Shown here: piece after piece, positions 1 to 5,169 of the stretch
Numbering within the stretch: the first letter of the stretch is position 1
Layout of the letters: each line of letters starts with the position of its first letter
Origin: Beijerinckiaceae bacterium
GTDB lineage: Bacteria > Pseudomonadota > Alphaproteobacteria > Rhizobiales > Beijerinckiaceae
Direction of reading: 5' to 3'
Assembly: GCA_027311205.1 (NCBI GenBank)
Contig: DAICZI010000162.1
Location: 1-5,169, forward strand
Length of the DNA stretch: 5,169 nucleotides
Position numbers and translations under genes: made by a program
Notes under the pieces: model-generated
The model's database searches: none
What the model saw: the letters and a program-made list of their open reading frames with translations, nothing else
Told to the model about the DNA's origin: nothing

Positions 1-1
1 G

Positions 2-112
2 GGTGAGAGCGATCTTTTTATCCGTTCAACACCGCTTGAACGTCGTGGGATGATCGAGGAAATGCTTGGTTTGCGCGAATTTCAGATCAAAAAAGCCGAT
101 GCCGAGCGCCTT
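2..112 (+). CDS. Fragment of an SMC-like chromosome segregation ATPase, both ends missing
   Basis: The + strand frame entering at base 2 reads ...DLFIRST then PLERRGMIEEMLGLREF, followed by QIKKADAERL. This resembles the conserved stretch of SMC proteins just after the N-terminal ATPase lobe, where the pattern (P-x-E-R-R-x-x-I-E-E-x-x-G-x-x-x-(F/Y)-x-x-(K/R)-(K/R)-x-x-A-E-R-x-L) begins the first coiled coil. The particular wording (LGLREFQ-KK) reminds me of SMC proteins from Patescibacteria (candidate phyla radiation), but that is from memory and unverified. After residue L at 110-112 the frame stays open to a stop at 203-205, but its content (DHHGNAQFLARRP...) no longer looks like SMC and is simply the antisense of rhaS. 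No start codon is present because the frame runs in from outside. By hand count 42 of bases 1-85 are G or C, which looks lower than the operon. An SMC gene has no reason to be here, so this is probably a misjoined piece or a rearrangement. Confidence 0.6.
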
Positions 113-223
113 GACCACCATGGCAATGCGCAGTTCCTTGCCCGCCGCCCAATCCGGCAGGCTGGTGCTGGAGATGAGTGCCGCAGCACCGCCGACCTGA
201 AGTAAATGACGACGTGAAAACAT
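26..223 (-). CDS. rhaS: Rhamnose ABC transporter substrate-binding protein, 5' end only, disrupted
   Basis: The start of a periplasmic sugar-binding protein. ATG at 223 follows a strong AAGGAGG (229-235) with 5-nt spacing. Residues 1-28 form a probable Tat signal peptide: twin-arginine motif SRRHLLQ (3-9), a hydrophobic GGAAALISS stretch, and likely cleavage near WAAG. The mature protein begins KELRIAMVVKALGIGFFD (29-46), the usual first beta strand of family 1 periplasmic binding proteins such as RhaS. The family normally continues with a helix (FFD-AA-x-x-G...) for about 280 more residues. Here residues 47-65 (LKFAQTKHF...) are unrelated and a stop follows at 26-28, so the reading frame to 26 is open but the genuine gene stops at about base 86-112. 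The opposite strand there carries SMC-like coding sequence. Position just after rhaR on the same strand matches the rhizobial rhaRSTPQUK order. Family assignment is good; the name rhaS rests on context. Confidence 0.7.
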   Translation of the reverse strand: MFSRRHLLQVGGAAALISSTSLPDWAAGKELRIAMVVKALGIGFFDLKFAQTKHFLDHPTTFKRC

Positions 224-228
224 GGGTT

Positions 229-235
229 CCTCCTT
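229..235 (-). promoter_or_regulatory. Ribosome binding site of rhaS
   Basis: Read on the minus strand this is AAGGAGG, 5 nt before the ATG at 223. It is a near-perfect anti-Shine-Dalgarno match and fixes the rhaS start, placing the twin-arginine motif right at the N-terminus. Confidence 0.8.
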
Positions 236-242
236 GGATGAT

Positions 243-256
243 CCGCTTATGAGCGG
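243..256 (-). repeat. Small hairpin between rhaR and rhaS
   Basis: CCGCT and AGCGG form a perfect 5-bp stem around a 4-nt loop in the 65-bp gap between the rhaR stop (289) and the rhaS start (223). There is no T-run after it on either strand, so it is not a convincing terminator. It could be a weak mRNA-processing or stabilising stem in a rhaR-rhaS transcript, or chance. Confidence 0.3.
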
Positions 257-288
257 CTTTGGTTGACCTGTTGGGGTAAAGTTTGGGA

Positions 289-1110
289 TCAGGCTGCGGT
301 CAAAGGCCTTTCCTCATTCAGCAAAAGTGGACAAATCTCGATCCTTACGCCCGCCGCGCGCAGGGCCTCAAGCGCCTGTTCCGGCGCTGACGGATCGGTG
401 ATGAGAAGGTCAATGCGCGACAGCGGGCACACCACCAGCGAACCACGTGGCGCAAACTTCGAGCCATCTGCCAGCACCACCAGTTTTTCGGCGCGCTTCA
501 GCAGCTTGGATTCCGCCCGCGCGATCAACGGATCGCCTTCGAGCACGCCCAGTGGGCCAATCGACACCGCGCTCATGAACATGCGGCTCGCCGAATAATG
601 CTGGATGGCATCATCATCGAAGGGCGAAACAATCAGCCGTTGCTCGCGATAAACCTCGCCGCCCGGCAGTGCGACGCGGCATTGGCTGTCACGGATGAGC
701 TGCTCGGCAAGCGGATAGGAATTGGTGAGGATTTTGAGGCGGCGGTTGCGCAAGAACGCGGCCATCTCATACGTGGTGGTGCCGCCATTGATGATGATGG
801 TTTCGCCATCGCTGCAAAGCTCGACGGCACGGCGCGCGATGGCGCGTTTTTCAGCGCTGTTGTGGGTTTGGCTGGCACTGAAAGACCGCGTCGCCAGATG
901 CGGCACGCCAGCCTCGCCGGTGAAGGCTGGCTGCATGAGTTCAAGCCCGCCGTGCACGCGGCGCGCCACGCCCTGCTGCGCGAGGGCGACAAAATCACGG
1001 CGGATGGTGGCGGGGGAGGCCTGCGTCGCGGCACAGGCTGCCGTGACCTCAACAAGCCCCTGGCTCTGCAACAGCCCGGTGATGATCTGCCAGCGTTCAC
1101 GCTCGTGCAT
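289..1110 (-). CDS. rhaR: DeoR-family transcriptional regulator of rhamnose catabolism
   Basis: A 273-residue cytoplasmic repressor-type regulator, typical length for DeoR/GlpR. The N-terminus carries the DeoR winged helix-turn-helix: ERWQIITGLLQSQGLVEV, then SPATIRRDFVALAQQGVARR and VHGG (about residues 4-55), including the family's TIRRD recognition helix. The C-terminal sugar-phosphate-sensing domain shows INGGTTTYEM (about 107-116), the TNS turn (129-131), LPGGEV (148-153) and DGSKF (215-219), the family's phosphate-binding landmarks. An in-frame ATG lies 30 bp upstream at 1140, but the start at 1110 is chosen because GGAGGG (1116-1121) precedes it by 5 nt and the protein then begins MHERERWQ as homologues do. 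It diverges from rhaD and precedes rhaS, as the DeoR-type rhaR does in Rhizobium leguminosarum; this differs from the AraC-type RhaR of E. coli. The inducer is unknown here; DeoR proteins usually sense a phosphorylated intermediate, so rhamnulose-1-phosphate or a related compound is an inference. Confidence 0.88.
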   Translation of the reverse strand: MHERERWQIITGLLQSQGLVEVTAACAATQASPATIRRDFVALAQQGVARRVHGGLELMQPAFTGEAGVPHLATRSFSASQTHNSAEKRAIARRAVELCSDGETIIINGGTTTYEMAAFLRNRRLKILTNSYPLAEQLIRDSQCRVALPGGEVYREQRLIVSPFDDDAIQHYSASRMFMSAVSIGPLGVLEGDPLIARAESKLLKRAEKLVVLADGSKFAPRGSLVVCPLSRIDLLITDPSAPEQALEALRAAGVRIEICPLLLNEERPLTAA

Positions 1111-1115
1111 CGCAA

Positions 1116-1121
1116 CCCTCC
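1116..1121 (-). promoter_or_regulatory. Ribosome binding site deciding the rhaR start
   Basis: GGAGGG on the minus strand, 5 nt before ATG 1110. The longer in-frame candidate at 1140 would place this site inside the coding region, and I see no comparable site before it. Confidence 0.75.
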
Positions 1122-1130
1122 ACGACAGCC

Positions 1131-1159
1131 ATGCAATCAAATGCCAGAAGCGTTGTCAA
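1131..1159 (-). promoter_or_regulatory. Probable sigma-70 promoter of rhaR-rhaS
   Basis: On the minus strand a perfect TTGACA (-35, bases 1154-1159) is followed after exactly 17 bp by TTGCAT (-10, bases 1131-1136, three of six matching TATAAT, including the first and the last two positions). Transcription would start near 1124, leaving a short leader of about 14 nt that still contains the GGAGGG site. The good -35 and the correct spacing support it; the -10 is weak, which is common in alphaproteobacteria. Confidence 0.5.
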
Positions 1160-1233
1160 CATGAAATCGTCATATCTAATCATAAATGCTCATGGTTCCG
1201 TCTTTCCGCAGAATGATCGCGCCAATTTGATTG
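1134..1233. promoter_or_regulatory. Pair of inverted 9-bp sites, candidate RhaR operators
   Basis: CAATCAAAT at 1134-1142 and its exact reverse complement ATTTGATTG at 1225-1233 flank the divergent control region, 91 bp apart centre to centre. The left copy lies in the -10/spacer part of the proposed rhaR promoter, and the right copy overlaps the start of the proposed rhaD -35 (1231-1236). Each copy therefore has the same orientation relative to the gene it would control. This is what operators for a shared DeoR-type regulator could look like. The match is seen; binding is inference, and a 9-bp match in 170 bp could still arise by chance. Confidence 0.35.
1170..1194. repeat. Three TCATA-like direct repeats with a 10-bp period
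   Basis: TCATA at 1170-1174, TCATA at 1180-1184 and TCATG at 1190-1194 are spaced exactly 10 bp apart, so they face the same side of the helix. They sit in the AT-rich middle of the rhaR/rhaD intergenic region, just upstream of both proposed promoters. They could be half-sites for RhaR or an activator. The units are short, so chance is not excluded. Confidence 0.35.
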
Positions 1234-1258
1234 ACTTTGCGCGCAGCGCGGCTAAGTT
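1231..1258 (+). promoter_or_regulatory. Probable promoter of rhaD-rhaI
   Basis: TTGACT (1231-1236) and TAAGTT (1253-1258) are separated by 16 bp, giving a start near 1265 and a leader of about 20 nt before ATG 1284. The spacer contains a perfect CGCGC-A-GCGCG palindrome (1240-1250), a possible protein-binding site. The -10 is poor, so confidence is modest. Confidence 0.4.
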
Positions 1259-1271
1259 CGCTCAAAACTAT

Positions 1272-1277
1272 GGAGGG
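1272..1277 (+). promoter_or_regulatory. Ribosome binding site deciding the rhaD start
   Basis: GGAGGG lies 6 nt before ATG 1284. The frame is open upstream to ATGs at 1131 and 1161, but neither has such a site, and both would place the intergenic promoter and operator motifs inside the gene. Confidence 0.8.
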
Positions 1278-1283
1278 CCTTGG

Positions 1284-3383
1284 ATGAACGCTCAACGCTT
1301 GGATCGCCTGCCGAACCTGTGGCGCGCGGCAAGTGCTGCAGGCCTTGATGAGGCGGGCCTGCTGCTTTACCGCTCGAACCTGCTCGGCTCCGACTTGCGT
1401 ATCACCAATTTTGGCGGCGGCAATACTTCCGCGAAAATCACTGAAATTGATCCACTGACCGGTGAAAAGGTGAGCGTGCTGTGGGTCAAGGGTTCAGGCG
1501 GCGACATCGGCTCGATGAAACGTGATGGTTTTGCGACGCTGTATATGGACAAGCTCGAAAGTCTGAAGGGCCATTATAGCGGCCTTGCTGACGAAGACCG
1601 CATGGTGGGGCTGTTTGAGCATTGCACTTTCAATCTCAACCCGCGCGCGACCTCGATCGATACCGCGTTGCATGGTTTTGTGCCGCACGCGCATGTTGAT
1701 CATGTCCATGCCGATGCGGTGATTGCGCTGGCAGCGGCAAAGGATGCAGAGCGCTTGACCGGCGAAGTCTATGGCAAGGAAATCGGCTTCCTGCCATGGC
1801 AGCGTCCCGGTTTTGATCTGGGCCTGAAGCTTGGTGCCATGGCAACTGCGCATCCTGAATATGTCGGCGTTGTGCTGGGTGGTCACGGGCTGTTCACCTG
1901 GGCCGAAACCGCGCAGGATTGCTATGAAACCACGCTGCGGATTATCCAGAAGGCGGCGGACTGGCTTGCCGTCAACGAGCGCCAGTCAGTGTTTGGCGGC
2001 GCGAAAATACTAGCCCTCGACGCCGCCGCGCGCAAAAAACTGGCGCAAGAACTTATGCCCGCCATTCGCGGCAAAATTTCTGCGGGCTCAAGCCCCAAAA
2101 TCGGGCATTTTACCGACGCCCCCGCCGTGCTGGACTTTGTTTGCAGCCATGACATGGCGACACTGGCTCCCCTTGGTACCTCATGCCCCGATCATTTTTT
2201 GCGCACCAAAATCAGACCCCTGGTGCTGGATTTTGACTCGGCAAAACCCGATGTGACCCGCCTCATCGCCGGGCTGGATGCGGCGATTGCCGCCTATCGC
2301 GCCGATTATGCCGCTTACTACGAGGCTTGCCGCCATCCCAATTCGCCCGCCATGCGCGATGCCAATCCGGTGATTTTCCTGGTTCCCGGCATGGGCATGA
2401 TTTCCTTTGCCCGCGACAAGGCGACGGCCCGCATTGCCGCCGAATTTTATATCAATGCCATCAATGTCATGCGCGGGGCCTCGGGCGTCAGCGCCTATGT
2501 CGGCCTGCCGCGCCAGGAGGCCTTCGACATTGAATATTGGCTGCTTGAGGAAGCCAAGCTCCAACGTATGCCCAAGCCCAAGCCCTTGACCGGCCAAGCA
2601 GCACTCATCACCGGTGGCGCTGGCGGCATTGGCGCGGCGGTGGCGAGCCGCCTTCTGGCCGATGGCGCTTGCGTGCTGCTCGCCGATATTGACGAAGCCG
2701 CGCTGGCCACGGCGCAAGCGGCACTTTCAACCCGCTTCGGCAAGGATCAGGTGCGTGCCATCCCGCTTGATGTCACCAGTGAAACCAGCGTCATCGACAG
2801 CTTTGCCATGGCGGCGCAGGAGTTTGGCGGCATTGATATTGTTGTTTCCAATGCTGGCATCGCCTCGGCGGCAACGGTGGCGGATACATCGCTGGCGCTG
2901 TGGCAGAACAATATGGATATTCTGGCGACGGGCTATTTTCTGGTAGCACGCCAGGCGTTCCGATTGCTGCAACTCCAGGGCATGGGTGGCAGCATGGTGT
3001 TTGTCGCCTCGAAGAACGGCCTTGCTGCGTCGGCGGGCGCTTCGGCCTATTGCACCGCCAAAGCAGCAGAAATCCATCTGGCGCGCTGTCTTGCCCTCGA
3101 AGGCGCGGCTTTTGGGATCAGGGTCAATACGGTCAACCCTGACGCCGTGCTGCGCGGGTCGAAAATTTGGCAGGGCGAATGGCGCACGCAGCGAGCGCGC
3201 TCCAACCACGTCAGCGAGGACGACCTTGAAGAAGTTTACCGTCAGCGCTCGCTGCTCAAGCGCTCGGTGCTGCCCGAAGACGTCGCCGAGGCCGTGGCAT
3301 TTTTAGCAGGGCCGCTTGCAGAAAAATCCACCGGCAACATTCTCAATGTCGATGCGGGCAACGCCCAGGCCTTTACGCGCTAG
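1284..3383 (+). CDS. rhaD: Bifunctional rhamnulose-1-phosphate aldolase / short-chain dehydrogenase
   Basis: A 699-residue cytoplasmic fusion enzyme of rhamnose breakdown. Residues about 10-230 are a class II aldolase domain: FGGGNTS (43-49, phosphate-binding loop), HAHVDHVHAD (135-144) and GGHGLF (199-204). His140, His142 and His201 correspond in pattern to the zinc ligands of E. coli RhaD. This half cleaves L-rhamnulose-1-phosphate to dihydroxyacetone phosphate and L-lactaldehyde. Residues about 430-695 form a classical short-chain dehydrogenase: TGGAGGIG (443-450), Asp468 after the second strand (favouring NAD over NADP), SNAG (522-525), and the catalytic Ser576, Tyr589 and Lys593 in SAYCTAK. 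It probably oxidises L-lactaldehyde to lactate. The middle third (about 235-425) links the two and belongs to this fused family. The start at 1284 follows the GGAGGG site and gives MNAQRLDRLPNLW, typical of the family. It is intact, with both active sites complete, and is followed after 9 bp by rhaI. Confidence 0.94.
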   Translation: MNAQRLDRLPNLWRAASAAGLDEAGLLLYRSNLLGSDLRITNFGGGNTSAKITEIDPLTGEKVSVLWVKGSGGDIGSMKRDGFATLYMDKLESLKGHYSGLADEDRMVGLFEHCTFNLNPRATSIDTALHGFVPHAHVDHVHADAVIALAAAKDAERLTGEVYGKEIGFLPWQRPGFDLGLKLGAMATAHPEYVGVVLGGHGLFTWAETAQDCYETTLRIIQKAADWLAVNERQSVFGGAKILALDAAARKKLAQELMPAIRGKISAGSSPKIGHFTDAPAVLDFVCSHDMATLAPLGTSCPDHFLRTKIRPLVLDFDSAKPDVTRLIAGLDAAIAAYRADYAAYYEACRHPNSPAMRDANPVIFLVPGMGMISFARDKATARIAAEFYINAINVMRGASGVSAYVGLPRQEAFDIEYWLLEEAKLQRMPKPKPLTGQAALITGGAGGIGAAVASRLLADGACVLLADIDEAALATAQAALSTRFGKDQVRAIPLDVTSETSVIDSFAMAAQEFGGIDIVVSNAGIASAATVADTSLALWQNNMDILATGYFLVARQAFRLLQLQGMGGSMVFVASKNGLAASAGASAYCTAKAAEIHLARCLALEGAAFGIRVNTVNPDAVLRGSKIWQGEWRTQRARSNHVSEDDLEEVYRQRSLLKRSVLPEDVAEAVAFLAGPLAEKSTGNILNVDAGNAQAFTR

Positions 3384-3392
3384 GATCACGCC

Positions 3393-4685
3393 ATGACGTT
3401 TCGCATTGACCAGACCTTCATCGAACAGGCCAACGTTGCCGAAATTTCGGCACTGGATCAAGATCACGAGGCGCTGGCGCGGCAGTTGCGGCGGCGCGGC
3501 ATTGCGCTTGAGCCGGTGCTTGCCGCCCTGGCGGAATTTCATGTGGCGCTGCCATCCTGGGGCGTTGGCACGGGCGGCACGCGCTTTGCCCGCTTTCCGA
3601 TGCAAGGCGAGCCGCGCGGCATATTTGAAAAACTCGACGATTGTGCCACGGTGCAGCAGATTGCGCGGGCCACCCCCACCATCTCGCTGCATTTTCCCTG
3701 GGACAATGTGGACGACCCAGCCGCGCTGAAAACCTATGCGCACAAGCTGGGGCTGGGCTTTGATGCCGTCAATTCCAACACGTTTCAGGATCAGCCTGGT
3801 GCAGCACAGTCTTACCGTTTTGGCTCGCTGACCCACACGGATGCCGCCGTGCGCGAACAGGCCATTGCCCATAATATCGCGTGTATCAAGCTGGGTGCGG
3901 CGCTGGGCTCCAAAGCCCTCACCGTGTGGATTGGCGATGGATCGAATTTCGCCGGGCAAGCCAATCTGACTACCAGCTTCGAGCGCTATCTGGAGTCGAT
4001 GAAGGCCATTTACGCGGCACTACCCGCCGATTGGCAGGTGTTCATCGAACACAAGCTCTATGAACCGGCCTTCTATTCCACGGTTATTGCCGACTGGGGT
4101 TCAAGCCTTGCGGCAGCGGTTGAACTTGGCCCCAAGGCCAAGTGTCTGGTTGATCTTGGCCATCACGCCCCTACCGTCAATATCGAGCAAATTGTCGCAA
4201 GGCTGGTGCATTTGCGCAAGCTCGCAGGGTTTCATTTCAACGATTCGCGCTATGGCGATGATGATCTGGATTCAGGCTCGGTCGATCCCTTCCGGCTGTT
4301 TCTGGTGTTCAACGAGCTGGTCGATGCCAAAGCACGCGGCGCGGCTGAATTTGCGCCCGCTTACATGATCGACCAGTCGCATAATGTCACCGATCCAGTC
4401 GAGAGCCTGATAACGTCAGCCATCGAAATCCAGCGCGCCTATGCGCAGGCGCTGCTGGTGGATCGCGCCGCGCTGGCTGAGGCGCAGACGCGAAATGACG
4501 CGCTGGGCGCGCATCACATCCTGAAGGCGGCCTTCAATACCGATGTCTCGCCGTTGCTGGCCGAGGTGCGGCGACAGGCGGGCGGGGCCATCGCGCCGCT
4601 CAAAACATACCGCGCTTCGTGCTATCGCGCCCACAAGGCGCGCGAGCGCCCGGCATCAGGCATCGCCTCCGCCGGGATCGTCTGA
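3393..4685 (+). CDS. rhaI: L-rhamnose isomerase, rhizobial/Pseudomonas type
   Basis: A 430-residue cytoplasmic TIM-barrel isomerase converting L-rhamnose to L-rhamnulose, the first step of the phosphorylative pathway. The length equals what I recall for the Pseudomonas stutzeri enzyme, and the metal ligands fall at the same numbers: Glu219 (FIEHK), Asp254 and His257 (LVDLGHH), His281 (GFHFND), Asp289 and Asp291 (YGDDD), and Asp327 (MIDQSH), with Ser329 just after. Both divalent metal sites (Mn2+ in that enzyme) therefore look intact. This family is distinct from E. coli RhaA. The gene starts 9 bp after the rhaD stop; its weak AGGA site overlaps that TAG stop codon, so translational coupling with rhaD is likely and the two should share one transcript. 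The last dozen residues (rich in Ala, Gly and Arg) look like a poorly conserved tail. Annotation databases often name this family 'L-rhamnose catabolism isomerase'. Confidence 0.94.
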   Translation: MTFRIDQTFIEQANVAEISALDQDHEALARQLRRRGIALEPVLAALAEFHVALPSWGVGTGGTRFARFPMQGEPRGIFEKLDDCATVQQIARATPTISLHFPWDNVDDPAALKTYAHKLGLGFDAVNSNTFQDQPGAAQSYRFGSLTHTDAAVREQAIAHNIACIKLGAALGSKALTVWIGDGSNFAGQANLTTSFERYLESMKAIYAALPADWQVFIEHKLYEPAFYSTVIADWGSSLAAAVELGPKAKCLVDLGHHAPTVNIEQIVARLVHLRKLAGFHFNDSRYGDDDLDSGSVDPFRLFLVFNELVDAKARGAAEFAPAYMIDQSHNVTDPVESLITSAIEIQRAYAQALLVDRAALAEAQTRNDALGAHHILKAAFNTDVSPLLAEVRRQAGGAIAPLKTYRASCYRAHKARERPASGIASAGIV

Positions 4686-4792
4686 TCGCGGTTGCAGGGG
4701 TGCTGTCATCTGCCTCCATGATAGGGGCCAGGCGCTGCCGGTGAAGAGGGCATCTGCCGCCGCTCACCAGGCACGCCGGGCTGGAGATGATC

Positions 4793-4798
4793 AGGAGG
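4793..4798 (+). promoter_or_regulatory. Ribosome binding site of the PRC-barrel gene
   Basis: AGGAGG, 5 nt before ATG 4804, fixes the start of the last gene. The gap 4686-4803 holds no other gene that I can support, no clear stem-plus-T-run terminator for rhaI, and no convincing promoter. Confidence 0.75.
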
Positions 4799-4803
4799 GT
4801 GTC

Positions 4804-5169
4804 ATGCTGTGGAATTCGACTGCGATCATCGGCTATAGCCTGCACGCCACCGACGGCCACATCGGAACTGTCAACGACATCCTGTTTGAGGATGCCCATT
4901 GGTCGGTACGCTGGCTGGTGGTTGATACCGGCACATGGCTGCCGGGCCGCAAGGTGCTGATCCCGGTTTCTGAACTGGGCGCACCCGACCGTGCCTTGCG
5001 CACGTTTTCGGTCAAGCTCACCAAAGACCAGATCAAGCACAGCCCGGATAGTGACACCGAGAAATCAGTATCGCGCCAACATGAAGTCAACATCTACGAG
5101 TTTTACGGCCTTGAGCCCTATTGGGGTGGCGGGCTCTATCCCCTCAGCAACGCGATGGCGGTGCCGTTT
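4804..5169 (+). CDS. PRC-barrel domain protein, 3' end beyond the window
   Basis: An open frame of 122 codons runs from ATG 4804 to the window edge without a stop. Residues about 4-70 form a PRC-barrel: ATDGHIGTVNDILFED, then RWLVVDTGTWLPGRKVLIPVS, the classic pattern of a small beta barrel first described in photosynthetic reaction centre H subunits and RimM. After the barrel come LTKDQIKHSPDSD, VSRQHEVNIYEFYG and PYWGGG, which recur in stand-alone bacterial PRC-barrel proteins of roughly 250-300 residues that carry a second barrel. No signal peptide or membrane segment is seen in this part. The function of such proteins is not established; stress response or envelope roles are often suggested. 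There is no evident link to rhamnose: the 118-bp gap and its own strong ribosome site suggest a separate transcription unit, though read-through from rhaI cannot be excluded. Confidence 0.85.
   Translation, partial: MLWNSTAIIGYSLHATDGHIGTVNDILFEDAHWSVRWLVVDTGTWLPGRKVLIPVSELGAPDRALRTFSVKLTKDQIKHSPDSDTEKSVSRQHEVNIYEFYGLEPYWGGGLYPLSNAMAVPF

Noticed and set aside
1111..1140. A rhaR start 10 residues earlier at ATG 1140
   Set aside because: The ribosome binding site at 1116-1121 serves ATG 1110, and the extra residues (MIAWLSWRVA) are not DeoR-like.
598..1164. A 188-residue + strand open frame antisense to rhaR
   Set aside because: It overlaps a well-supported DeoR gene in full, has no recognisable domain, and is the usual by-product of GC-rich coding sequence.
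1131..1283. A longer rhaD starting at ATG 1131 or 1161, adding up to 51 residues
   Set aside because: The added residues do not resemble the family N-terminus, there is no ribosome site before these ATGs, and a strong GGAGGG precedes ATG 1284. The extension would also cover the divergent promoter region.
2181..2717. A 178-residue minus-strand open frame inside rhaD
   Set aside because: It is antisense to the linker and dehydrogenase region of rhaD, with low-complexity Gly/Ala/His composition and no family resemblance.
3303..3959. A 218-residue minus-strand open frame across the rhaD end and rhaI start
   Set aside because: It runs through two real genes on the other strand, with no domain and no upstream ribosome site that I can see.
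4707..4758. CATCTGCC repeated at 4707-4714 and 4751-4758
   Set aside because: Two 8-bp copies with no symmetry, promoter or recombination context are within chance for this composition.
4740..4768. GGTGA...TCACC pair considered as a terminator for rhaI
   Set aside because: The stem is only 5 bp with a 19-nt loop and no T-run follows.
4600..5040. A 146-residue minus-strand open frame over the rhaI end and PRC-barrel start
   Set aside because: The + strand PRC-barrel frame has a clear domain and a strong ribosome site; the minus frame has neither.
1..5169. CRISPR arrays, tRNA or rRNA genes, insertion sequences, phage or defence genes
   Set aside because: None was seen: no regularly spaced repeats, no cloverleaf-like sequence, no transposase or integrase motifs. 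Nearly all of the window is explained by metabolic genes.

Overview
The window reads as an alphaproteobacterial, probably rhizobial-type (Hyphomicrobiales-like), L-rhamnose utilisation locus. The evidence is the gene order, the GC-rich codon use (third positions mostly G or C), and the forms of the enzymes: a rhamnulose-phosphate aldolase fused to a short-chain dehydrogenase, and a 430-residue non-E. coli type rhamnose isomerase. The layout matches the one I know from Rhizobium leguminosarum, where rhaD-rhaI diverge from rhaR-rhaS-(T-P-Q-U-K). Species cannot be fixed from the sequence.

Layout, left to right. Bases 1 to about 86-112 hold an open frame on the + strand that resembles the start of the coiled coil of an SMC chromosome-segregation ATPase. 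It does not belong to the locus and collides with the 5' end of the rhamnose-binding-protein gene rhaS (minus strand, start at 223). Only about 46 codons of rhaS look genuine. Next comes rhaR (minus strand, 289-1110), a DeoR-family regulator. A 173-bp divergent control region (1111-1283) follows, with a plausible promoter in each direction and repeat motifs that could be operators. On the + strand lie rhaD (1284-3383) and, 9 bp after it, rhaI (3393-4685). After a 118-bp gap, the window ends inside a PRC-barrel gene (4804 onward) that is not part of rhamnose metabolism.

How the genes work together: RhaS would capture L-rhamnose in the periplasm for an ABC importer whose other subunits, with the kinase RhaK, are expected beyond rhaS but are not in the window. 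RhaI isomerises L-rhamnose to L-rhamnulose. After phosphorylation, the aldolase half of RhaD yields dihydroxyacetone phosphate and L-lactaldehyde, and the dehydrogenase half probably oxidises the lactaldehyde. RhaR sits where it can control both arms.

The most notable anomaly is the left edge. Two unrelated gene fragments on opposite strands meet within about 27 bp, most simply a chimeric contig joint and otherwise a genuine rearrangement. I found no sign of a new defence, mobile or RNA-based system; the rest is a well-formed catabolic operon.
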